DNA from: an uncultured Alistipes sp.
GTDB lineage: Bacteria > Bacteroidota > Bacteroidia > Bacteroidales > Rikenellaceae
Assembly: GCA_959604655.1 (NCBI GenBank)
Contig: CAUHCL010000099.1
Coordinates: 1 to 8,003, forward strand
DNA length: 8,003 bases
Direction: 5' to 3'
The position numbers and the translations under genes are program-made. Positions 1 through 5,060 of this stretch are shown piece after piece. The notes beneath the pieces were generated by a model that saw nothing but the letters and a program-made list of their open reading frames with translations, ran no database searches and was not told the origin of the DNA. Within the stretch, counting starts at the first letter, position 1. The number at the start of each line of letters is the position of its first letter.

Positions 1-22
1 GCAGGCTGCGGCCCGAATTATA

Positions 23-1006
23 TTACGCTTCGGTCGCCACGGGCGACGGCTTCTTTTTCGTCGCCTTGTTTTTGTCGCCGTCGCTCTTCGATTCTGCCTT
101 CGTCGTGCGTTTTTTCGCCGTCGACGTGTTCTGCGGCCGCTCTTTGCGAGCCGTTTTTGCAGCCGTAAGGCGCCGCCCGTCGCCGATCGGCTCGGCCGTG
201 ATGCGGTTGTCGGCTAACAGTTGGTCGATGATGAGGTCGGTTCGGTCGCGGTCGAGTCCGAATGCCGTTTCTATCTCCACGGGATACACCGTCGTGTAGC
301 GTTTGATGAAATCGGCCACGTTGGCCTGCGACGGTCCTACCTTGCGCGGCTTGATCTTTCCGTCCGACAGACGGCGTACGATGGTGTGGAACGTGCCCAG
401 ATTCTGGTAGCCGCCGAGTATGATGCTCGTCTGCTCGCTCTTTATCATGTACGACGGGAATCCCGTGATGCCGTTGCGGCGGCATTTGGTGCGGTCCTGC
501 ATGAAGTCGGCCTGCGCGTTGCCGTGGGTGTATTCGTCCACGAACTCGGCCACGTCGAGTCCCGCCTCGGCGGCCAGTTCGACCAGAACGTCGATCCGCG
601 CCGTGGGACGCGCCTCGGCGAACGTGGCCTCGCGTATGCGGCGCAGGAAGCGTTTCGCGGCGGCGGGATCCTGCCGTTTGGCGGCTTCGTAGGCTATGTT
701 CTGCGGGAAGCTCGACGGCTGTTCGCGGCTGAACGTATTTACGCACTCGGCACTCACGGGCATGCCGTGGCGGGCCGAAGCGGCGATCCAGTCGCGGTGC
801 AGGCGTTCGTTGGCGCGCGCTATCGCGTCGTCGCCCGCGGCGAGATCGTCGAACAGTGTGGTTATGTCCTCCACCAGTCCGCCCATGACGAACTCTATGT
901 CGATCTTGTCGCCGTACAGATAATCTATGGCCCGCATGACGGGTTCGTTGCCCCAGCACCATATACATACGGGGTCGGTGAATTGGTAAACGGTGATTTT
1001 GTTCAT
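23..1006 (-). CDS. DsbA/FrnE-like thioredoxin-fold protein with lysine-rich tail
   Basis: A 327-residue protein of the DsbA thioredoxin-fold superfamily, closest in style to the cytosolic FrnE and YjbH/SpxH branches. The N-terminus runs from the first beta strand (ITVYQF) straight into DPVCIWCWG, with the CxxC pair at Cys14 and Cys17. The expected cis-proline loop is seen as TGFPS (Pro184). An all-alpha insert lies between them, as in DsbA proteins. There is no signal peptide, so it should act in the cytoplasm as a dithiol oxidoreductase, isomerase or adaptor; the substrate is unknown. Residues about 241-282 look like a small helical, possibly winged-helix module. Residues 284-327 form a low-complexity Lys/Ala/Thr/Ser tail with 14 basic residues. 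I chose ATG at 1006 because the strand carrying the CxxC starts three residues later; an upstream TTG (1048) would add 14 polar residues. The gene is divergent from the luxS operon. Fold assignment is firm, exact role is not. Confidence 0.85.
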   Translation of the reverse strand: MNKITVYQFTDPVCIWCWGNEPVMRAIDYLYGDKIDIEFVMGGLVEDITTLFDDLAAGDDAIARANERLHRDWIAASARHGMPVSAECVNTFSREQPSSFPQNIAYEAAKRQDPAAAKRFLRRIREATFAEARPTARIDVLVELAAEAGLDVAEFVDEYTHGNAQADFMQDRTKCRRNGITGFPSYMIKSEQTSIILGGYQNLGTFHTIVRRLSDGKIKPRKVGPSQANVADFIKRYTTVYPVEIETAFGLDRDRTDLIIDQLLADNRITAEPIGDGRRLTAAKTARKERPQNTSTAKKRTTKAESKSDGDKNKATKKKPSPVATEA

Positions 1007-1111
1007 GTTGTCAGAGTTTTGTTTGTCGGATCGATGAGCAAAAAGCAAGCCAACGGTCGGGGCGCGCGGAGGATGCCTGCCGCTGCCGTCGCGGCAAAAT
1101 CGCCCGTCGCT

Positions 1112-1143
1112 TTTCGCCGTTTAAGTAAAAAGTTGTAATTTTA
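1112..1143 (+). promoter_or_regulatory. Candidate Bacteroidota-type promoter for the DUF2148-luxS operon
   Basis: TTTC at 1112-1115 is followed after 20 bases by TAATTTTA at 1136-1143. Each differs by one base from the Bacteroidota sigma-A consensus (TTTG, about 19-21 bases, TAnnTTTG). Transcription would begin near 1150, leaving a leader of roughly 18 bases before the ATG at 1168. The spacer further left (1007-1111) holds a 6-bp hairpin (TGCCGC 1078-1083 with GCGGCA 1091-1096). I found no convincing -7 box for the divergent DsbA-like gene. This is a pattern match only. Confidence 0.4.
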
Positions 1144-1167
1144 ACCCCGAGAAAAACAATAGTGACT

Positions 1168-1740
1168 ATGATTTATAACGAACGCGACATACGCAGCCGT
1201 ACGGTGCTGGCTCTGGCCGAGGCCGTGATGACGGCCGCGCGCACTGCTCCCAAGGCCAAGGGCCGCGATCTGGTCGAGGCGGCTTTGATTACCGAGGATG
1301 ATTTGCAGCGTCTGGCCGATACGATGCGCGAGATGAGCGCCGAATCGGGTATGAAGTTCCTGCTGCGCGATGCCAATAACGTGCTTGAGGCCGAAGCCGT
1401 ACTGGCGATAGGCATCCGCGAGGCGGGGACGGTATGCGGCCTGAACTGTTCCTACTGCGGCTATCCCTCGTGCGAGGCGAAGCCCGCGAATGTTCCGTGC
1501 GTCATGAACGGCGTGGATGTGGGCATAGCCATAGGGTCGGCTTGCGCGCAGGCGGCCGATCTGCGGCTCGATTCGAGAGTGATGTTCTCGGCGGGCTGGG
1601 CGGCGAAGCGGATGAATGTTTTGGAGGGTGCCGATCTGGTGTTCGGCATTCCGCTCGGCGCGGCGTCGAAAAATCCCTTCTTCGACCGCAAGTCGCCCGA
1701 TAAGAAGGCGGAAAAACCTGCCGCGGAGGCTTTGAAATAG
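1168..1740 (+). CDS. DUF2148 cysteine-rich (ferredoxin-domain-like) protein
   Basis: A 190-residue protein matching the DUF2148 family (COG4739, described as containing a ferredoxin domain); its biochemical role is unknown. The N-terminal half (1-85) is helical and charged. The C-terminal half carries six cysteines: Cys90, Cys94, Cys97, Cys102, Cys111 and Cys126. The spacing C-x3-C-x2-C-x4-C with the motif NCSYCG is compatible with an Fe-S cluster or another bound metal, which is inference. The end is a short charged tail. An in-frame GTG at 1162 exists, but ATG at 1168 (MIYNERD) is preferred because it follows the A-rich stretch GAGAAAAACAATA at a usual distance. It is the first gene of the operon with luxS, only 21 bases upstream of it, so a role linked to metal supply or redox upkeep of that pathway is possible. 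No signal peptide or membrane segment is visible. Confidence 0.85.
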   Translation: MIYNERDIRSRTVLALAEAVMTAARTAPKAKGRDLVEAALITEDDLQRLADTMREMSAESGMKFLLRDANNVLEAEAVLAIGIREAGTVCGLNCSYCGYPSCEAKPANVPCVMNGVDVGIAIGSACAQAADLRLDSRVMFSAGWAAKRMNVLEGADLVFGIPLGAASKNPFFDRKSPDKKAEKPAAEALK

Positions 1741-1761
1741 AAAACATATAGAAGTAATATT

Positions 1762-2280
1762 ATGGATAGCAAGAAATCGGTGGTCTCGTCTTTCGACGTG
1801 GATCATCTTACTTTGAAAGCGGGACTCTACCTGCGTTCGGTCTACACGATCGACGACAAACTGGCCGTACATTCGTGGGATATGCGTTTCCGCGCTCCGA
1901 TGGACCATGCGCCGCTCGGTTCGGGCGAGGTGCACACCATCGAACACCTTATGGCCTATCATCTCCGTCTCGATCCCGTCATCGGCGGCAGCATCGTGTC
2001 GTTCTGCCCCATGGGGTGCAAGACGGGATTCTACCTCTCGACCATGAACGACGTCACGGCCGAGATGATCCGCGAGGCGCTGGCCCGCGTTTATAAGAAT
2101 GTGTTCCCGCTGCGTTCGAAGGACGACATAGTGGGGCTCAACGAGGTGCAGTGCGGCAACCCGGGGCTTTACGCCGTAGCGTCCACCAACGATGCCATGG
2201 CCCAATATATGCGTAGTCTCTACACGCGTGCCGAGGCCGAGGCGGCGGGCATAGGTTCAATCTATAATTGCGCTTGGTAA
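1762..2280 (+). CDS. luxS: S-ribosylhomocysteine lyase (LuxS)
   Basis: LuxS cleaves S-ribosylhomocysteine to homocysteine and 4,5-dihydroxy-2,3-pentanedione, the precursor of autoinducer-2, in the cytoplasm. It is a homodimeric divalent-metal enzyme. The diagnostic HxxEH metal motif is intact as VHTIEHL (His58, Glu61, His62). The third ligand is in VQCGN (Cys131), and the catalytic cysteine is in FCPMGCKTGFY (Cys86). The N-terminal SFDVDH segment is also typical. At 172 residues the length is normal for the family, and nothing suggests inactivation. The ATG at 1762 follows an AT-rich leader with AGAAG. The next gene, a probable SAH nucleosidase, starts inside the luxS stop codon, so the two consecutive steps of SAH breakdown are translationally coupled. 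Whether the product is used as a signal or simply formed during SAH removal cannot be told from sequence. Confidence 0.97.
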   Translation: MDSKKSVVSSFDVDHLTLKAGLYLRSVYTIDDKLAVHSWDMRFRAPMDHAPLGSGEVHTIEHLMAYHLRLDPVIGGSIVSFCPMGCKTGFYLSTMNDVTAEMIREALARVYKNVFPLRSKDDIVGLNEVQCGNPGLYAVASTNDAMAQYMRSLYTRAEAEAAGIGSIYNCAW

Positions 2281-2870
2281 TGAATTATCTGGTTCTGGCT
2301 CCCACGAGCCGCGAATATCGCAACATGAACGACTCTTTGCAGGGTCGCGACCTGCATCACTCCTACACCGTGGTGCGCTGCGGCGTCGGCAAGGCGCTGG
2401 CGGCAGCCAATACGGCGCTGGCCATAGCCCGTGCTGGCGGCGAGTTCGACCGTGCGGCGGTGGTGGGGTATGCCGCCTCGACCATAGGCCGCAGCCGCGG
2501 CGATATCGTGGCGCCGCGCGCAGCACGCTATCACGACTGCCGCATCCCGCAGGATTTCGTGCCCGAGCTTACCGAGCCCTATCCGCTCATGGGCCACGAC
2601 GATGCCGTGGTGTGGACGGGCGATTCGTTCGTCGACGCCGCGATGATAGCGGACACCAAGGAGCGCTTCGGCGTGACGTCGGGACTGTTCGACATGGAGT
2701 CGACGGCAGTATGCCAGGCGGCGGAACTGTTCGGCGATCTGCCCGTGGTGGTGGTTAAGATGGTGTCGGACGTGCCCGAGGAGGGCGATACCGAACACTC
2801 TTACGACGAATTTGTCGATTCGCACTCCGATTTCGGCGCGATAATCGATTATCTGGAGAATCTGAAATAA
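2280..2870 (+). CDS. Probable MTA/SAH nucleosidase, short divergent form
   Basis: A 196-residue member of the purine nucleoside phosphorylase/MTAN family. It most likely hydrolyses S-adenosylhomocysteine (and perhaps methylthioadenosine) to adenine plus the ribosyl thioether that LuxS uses. Compared by eye with E. coli MtnN, the key residues remain: Glu12 in the N-terminal strand, the CGVGK loop (34-38), ARYHD (82-86), TGDSFVD (113-119), DMES with Met139 and Glu140, and the catalytic Asp164 in VSDVP. It is about 35 residues shorter than the E. coli enzyme. The TGSAGG loop is replaced by GYAAST (63-68), and the pocket arginine before SD is a lysine (160). The start ATG overlaps the luxS stop (TAATG), preferred over an in-frame TTG at 2268. 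The related enzyme futalosine hydrolase (MqnB) shares the fold, but the coupling to luxS argues for SAH. Family is sure; substrate is inferred from the neighbour. Confidence 0.85.
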   Translation: MNYLVLAPTSREYRNMNDSLQGRDLHHSYTVVRCGVGKALAAANTALAIARAGGEFDRAAVVGYAASTIGRSRGDIVAPRAARYHDCRIPQDFVPELTEPYPLMGHDDAVVWTGDSFVDAAMIADTKERFGVTSGLFDMESTAVCQAAELFGDLPVVVVKMVSDVPEEGDTEHSYDEFVDSHSDFGAIIDYLENLK

Positions 2871-2876
2871 AAAAAC

Positions 2877-2881
2877 GGGAG
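2877..2881 (+). promoter_or_regulatory. Shine-Dalgarno-like site supporting a TTG start
   Basis: GGGAG lies four bases before the TTG at 2886, after an A-rich run that follows the nucleosidase stop codon. It is one of the few purine-rich sites in this window and is the main reason for starting the ZIP gene at TTG rather than at the GTG four codons later (2898). The spacing is somewhat short. Confidence 0.4.
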
Positions 2882-2885
2882 CGGT

Positions 2886-3668
2886 TTGTATCGCGAGGTG
2901 GCATACGGTCTTCTGATACCTTTTCTGGGTACTTCGCTCGGCGCGGCAATGGTCTTTCTGCTGCGCCGCGAGATTGCACCGTGGTTGCAGAAGCTGTTGC
3001 TCGGATTCGCCTCGGGGGTCATGATTGCGGCCTCGGTGTGGTCGCTGCTTCTGCCGTCGATCGACATGACCGTCGAGAGCGGCGGCATAGGCTGGCTGCC
3101 TGCCACGGTCGGTTTTCTGGCGGGAATCTTCTCGCTGCTGCTGTTCGACAGCGTGGTGCCGCACCTGCATATCGACTCGTCGGTGCCCGAGGGTGTCAGG
3201 ACGGGTTTCGGACGCTCCACCATGCTGGTGCTGGCCGTCACGCTGCACAACATCCCCGAGGGTATGGCCGTGGGCGTGGTGCTGGCGGGTGCGATGGCCG
3301 AGAATGCGGGGATTTCGATGGCGGGAGCCATGACCTTGTCGCTCGGCATAGCCATACAGAACTTCCCCGAAGGGGCTATCGTGTCGATGCCGTTGAAAGA
3401 GAGCGTGCACAGCCGTCGCAAGGCGTTCGCTTTCGGCGTCGCGTCGGGTGCCGTCGAGCCGCTGGCGGGAATACTCACAATCGTGCTTATCGATCTGCTG
3501 GCACCCGTATTGCCCTATCTGCTGGCTTTCGCCGCGGGAGCCATGATATATGTCGTGGTGGAGGAACTCATCCCCGAATCGCAGAACGGCCGTCACTCCA
3601 ATATCGGAACGATAGGCGTCGCGCTCGGCTTCGCATTGATGATGGTGCTCGACGTGGCGTTGGGGTAG
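2886..3668 (+). CDS. ZIP family metal transporter (GufA/ZupT-like)
   Basis: A 260-residue inner-membrane protein of the ZIP family, which moves Zn2+, Fe2+ or related divalent metals into the cytoplasm. About eight hydrophobic segments are visible: near 6-26, 36-56, 71-90, 111-135, 143-168, 178-201, 205-224 and 239-258. The metal-site motifs are in the fourth and fifth segments: HNIPEG (His121, Asn122, Glu125) and QNFPEG (Gln158, Asn159, Glu162). Gln in place of the second His is the GufA-like pattern. EELIPE (226-231) near the C-terminus is also typical. The histidine-rich loop seen in many ZIPs is reduced to PHLHID (92-97). The start is TTG at 2886, since no ATG lies ahead of the first membrane segment; GTG at 2898 is the alternative. 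It begins 15 bases after the nucleosidase gene, so co-transcription is likely, and a link to the metal need of LuxS is possible. Metal specificity cannot be read from sequence. Confidence 0.9.
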   Translation: MYREVAYGLLIPFLGTSLGAAMVFLLRREIAPWLQKLLLGFASGVMIAASVWSLLLPSIDMTVESGGIGWLPATVGFLAGIFSLLLFDSVVPHLHIDSSVPEGVRTGFGRSTMLVLAVTLHNIPEGMAVGVVLAGAMAENAGISMAGAMTLSLGIAIQNFPEGAIVSMPLKESVHSRRKAFAFGVASGAVEPLAGILTIVLIDLLAPVLPYLLAFAAGAMIYVVVEELIPESQNGRHSNIGTIGVALGFALMMVLDVALG

Positions 3669-3723
3669 CGCTTGCTGTTCGCCGACGGCGGAGGATGCGT
3701 GCGAGCCTTGGGCGAGCAGCAGT

Positions 3724-3772
3724 CCGCCGCGTAGGGGCGGCGGCGAACTGCCGCCATCGCATTGCGATGGCG
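3724..3772. terminator. GC-rich hairpins between convergent genes; candidate bidirectional terminator
   Basis: The 110-base spacer between the ZIP gene and ogt, whose 3' ends face each other, holds two compatible hairpins. One is CCGCCGC (3724-3730) with GCGGCGG (3737-3743). The other is a 21-base palindrome, CGCCATCGCA (3752-3761) with TGCGATGGCG (3763-3772). A third pairing, GGCGGC (3739-3744) with GCCGCC (3750-3755), overlaps both. The plus strand continues with AAATTCCTATTTTAT, a weak T-rich end; the minus strand has no T tract. The position suits termination of both transcripts, but the U tract is poor. Confidence 0.45.
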
Positions 3773-3778
3773 AAATTC

Positions 3779-4291
3779 CTATTTTATCTGCGCGCCCTCT
3801 TCCGCAAGGAGCGCTTTTTTTATCTCCGCGCCTCCGTGGTAGTTGCCCGTACCTCCCGCGGCGGGCACTATTCTGTGGCACGGCACGATGCAGCATATCG
3901 GATTGCTGCCCACGGCGGTACCTGTGGCGCGTACGGCACGCGGATGCCCCGCGAGCTCGGCCAGTCGGGCGTATGTGACGGTCTCTCCGCGGGGTATTTC
4001 GAGCAGGGCCCGCCACACGTCGTGGCGGAACCGCGTGCCTGCCAGAAGTATCGCCGCGGGCTCCTTGTCGAATATGCTGCGGCGGTCGGCGACCTCGTTC
4101 AGAACCGCTGCGGGAAAGAGCGCAGTCAGCTCGCGCATCACCTGCTCGCGTCCCCGATATGTCGTGAACGCCGCGAAACACAATTCCCCCGCGTCGGTCC
4201 ATGCGGTGAGCATCTCGCCGAAGCGGGCGGGCAGCAGTTGGTAATCTATGCGGAGGACACTGTTTCTGTCGGTCGTGAATCGTACTTTCAT
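3779..4291 (-). CDS. ogt: Methylated-DNA--[protein]-cysteine S-methyltransferase (Ogt/Ada-C type)
   Basis: A 170-residue suicide DNA-repair protein that removes O6-alkyl groups from guanine by transfer to its own cysteine. The C-terminal domain is clear: FRHDVWRALLEIPRGETVTYARLA (88-111) is the helix-turn entry of the DNA-binding part. VGSNPICCIVPCHRIVPAAGG (127-147) holds the active-site PCHR, with acceptor Cys138. GNYHGG and IKKALLAEEGA complete the family signature. The N-terminal domain (1-75) is a short, poorly conserved ribonuclease-like fold, as in Ogt. ATG at 4291 is chosen because the reading frame further upstream (to 4669) codes only for Arg/Ser-rich shadow sequence antisense to the NUDIX gene. 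A -7-like box lies just upstream. It is convergent with the ZIP gene and divergent from the NUDIX gene. There is no AraC-type adaptive domain, so this is the constitutive Ogt form rather than Ada. Confidence 0.95.
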   Translation of the reverse strand: MKVRFTTDRNSVLRIDYQLLPARFGEMLTAWTDAGELCFAAFTTYRGREQVMRELTALFPAAVLNEVADRRSIFDKEPAAILLAGTRFRHDVWRALLEIPRGETVTYARLAELAGHPRAVRATGTAVGSNPICCIVPCHRIVPAAGGTGNYHGGAEIKKALLAEEGAQIK

Positions 4292-4314
4292 GGTGTTTGG
4301 GGTTGGTTCTTGTG

Positions 4315-4322
4315 CGAAGATA
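4315..4322 (-). promoter_or_regulatory. Candidate -7 box for ogt
   Basis: On the minus strand this reads TATCTTCG, one mismatch from TAnnTTTG, and sits 24 bases upstream of the ogt ATG, which would give a leader of about 17 bases. No clear TTTG -33 element is found at the expected distance, so the call is tentative. Confidence 0.3.
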
Positions 4323-4365
4323 ACGTATTTCGGTCTGAATGCCGACTTTTCGCGCGGGATTTTTC

Positions 4366-4373
4366 TAATTTTG
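4366..4373 (+). promoter_or_regulatory. Candidate -7 box (TAATTTTG) for the NUDIX gene
   Basis: TAATTTTG is an exact match to the Bacteroidota -7 consensus TAnnTTTG. It faces the NUDIX gene, predicting a transcript start near 4380 and a leader of about 120 bases. No good -33 TTTG lies 19-21 bases upstream. An AT-rich stretch right before the ATG (TATATTGTAA, 4490-4499) could hold a different, nearer promoter. Confidence 0.4.
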
Positions 4374-4402
4374 CATCGTTTTGCGTTCGGGACGATCGGA
4401 AT

Positions 4403-4466
4403 GCGGCTCGACGAGCCGCGCGGGCCGCAGCCTCCGCCCGCGGAGGCCCGCTGTCGCGTCCTCCGC
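4403..4466 (+). promoter_or_regulatory. Structured leader region with alternative hairpins upstream of the NUDIX gene
   Basis: Two strong inverted repeats follow the -7 box. The first is GCGGCTCG (4403-4410) with CGAGCCGC (4412-4419). The second is GCCTCCGC (4430-4437) with GCGGAGGC (4440-4447). The core CCTCCGC recurs at 4460-4466, so GCGGAGG (4440-4446) could pair either with the upstream copy or with the downstream one (13-base loop). Mutually exclusive stems are the layout of an attenuator-like switch, but in DNA this GC-rich chance pairing is possible. No known riboswitch class was recognised. Confidence 0.35.
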
Positions 4467-4502
4467 AGTCTGCTGCCCGAACACATGTTTATATTGTAAT
4501 CT

Positions 4503-5060
4503 ATGGAAATCTTGGATATAGTCGACGAGACGGGCGAACCGACGGGCCTCACCGTTGAGCGTGCCGAGGCCCATGCCTCGGGGGCGCTGCACCGTACGTC
4601 GCACGTGTGGGTGGCGCGCCGCCGTGCGGGCCGCGTCGAGCTGTTGCTGCAACTCCGCAGCAGCCGCAAGGAGTCGTTCCCGTCGTGTTACGACGTGTCG
4701 AGCGCGGGCCATATCCCCGCGGGCGACGGATTTGTCGGATCGGCTCTGCGCGAATTGCGCGAGGAGCTGGGCATGACCGCCTCGCCCGAGGAGCTGGTGC
4801 CGTGCGGCCTGCGGCGCATCCGCCGACGGGCGATGTTCGCGGGAGGTGAGTTCATCGACAATCAGGTGAGCATGGTGTATCTGCTGTGGCGCGACGTCGA
4901 CGCGGCGGAGGTGAGGTTCCAACGCTCGGAGCTGGACGGCGTATGCTGGACGGGAATGGGGGAGTGTCGCGAGATGGTCGCCTGCGGCACGCCGCCGAAC
5001 TGCATCGATGCCGAGGAACTGGACATGATAGATGCGGCTATTGCATCAGCCAGCGAGTGA
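4503..5060 (+). CDS. NUDIX hydrolase, IDI/YfcD-like subgroup
   Basis: A 185-residue NUDIX-fold hydrolase, expected to cleave a nucleoside diphosphate linked to another moiety. The opening MEILDIVDETGEPTG and the later RTSHVWV are typical of the YfcD/IDI-like subgroup found widely in Bacteroidota, whose substrate is mostly unknown. The NUDIX box reads GHIPAGDGFVGSALRELREELGM (69-91). The REXXEE core is intact (Arg83, Glu84, Glu87, Glu88), with Gly69 and Gly90, but the first Glu of the consensus is Asp75. The N(T)CCSHP-type active-site cysteine motif of true isopentenyl-diphosphate isomerase is absent, so IDI activity is unlikely. ATG at 4503 follows an AT-rich leader without a clear Shine-Dalgarno site. 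Its last 23 bases overlap the 3' end of the LytTR gene on the other strand. It is divergent from ogt, so a nucleotide-pool or repair link is possible but unproven. Confidence 0.88.
   Translation: MEILDIVDETGEPTGLTVERAEAHASGALHRTSHVWVARRRAGRVELLLQLRSSRKESFPSCYDVSSAGHIPAGDGFVGSALRELREELGMTASPEELVPCGLRRIRRRAMFAGGEFIDNQVSMVYLLWRDVDAAEVRFQRSELDGVCWTGMGECREMVACGTPPNCIDAEELDMIDAAIASASE

Noticed and set aside
1078..1096. Hairpin between the DsbA-like and DUF2148 genes as a terminator or riboswitch
   Set aside because: Both genes point away from it, so termination is not expected. It lies upstream of the proposed promoter of the plus-strand operon and has no known riboswitch features.
221..1138. A 305-codon plus-strand frame opposite the DsbA-like gene
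   Set aside because: Shadow of the minus-strand gene, whose CxxC and cis-Pro motifs show it to be the real one.
1141..2205. A 354-codon minus-strand frame opposite DUF2148 and luxS
   Set aside because: Antisense to two strongly recognised genes, with His/Arg-rich composition typical of shadows.
2262..4202. A 646-codon open frame on the minus strand
   Set aside because: It is antisense to the nucleosidase, ZIP and ogt-spacer region, has Arg/His/Gln-rich low-order composition and no recognisable domain. GC-rich genes leave such open frames opposite them.
2981..4558. A 525-codon open frame on the plus strand
   Set aside because: It runs out of frame through the ZIP gene and antisense through ogt; composition is Arg/Ala/Gly-rich with no domain, while ZIP and Ogt have clear family motifs.
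4292..4669. N-terminal extension of the ogt reading frame
   Set aside because: The added sequence is Arg/Ser-rich, lies antisense to the NUDIX gene and its leader, and the Ogt fold is complete from the ATG at 4291.
4503..5060. NUDIX gene as isopentenyl-diphosphate isomerase, partner of the nearby ispD
   Set aside because: The active-site cysteine motif of type 1 IDI is missing (VSSAGHIPAGD stands in its place), and the gene is on the other strand from ispD.
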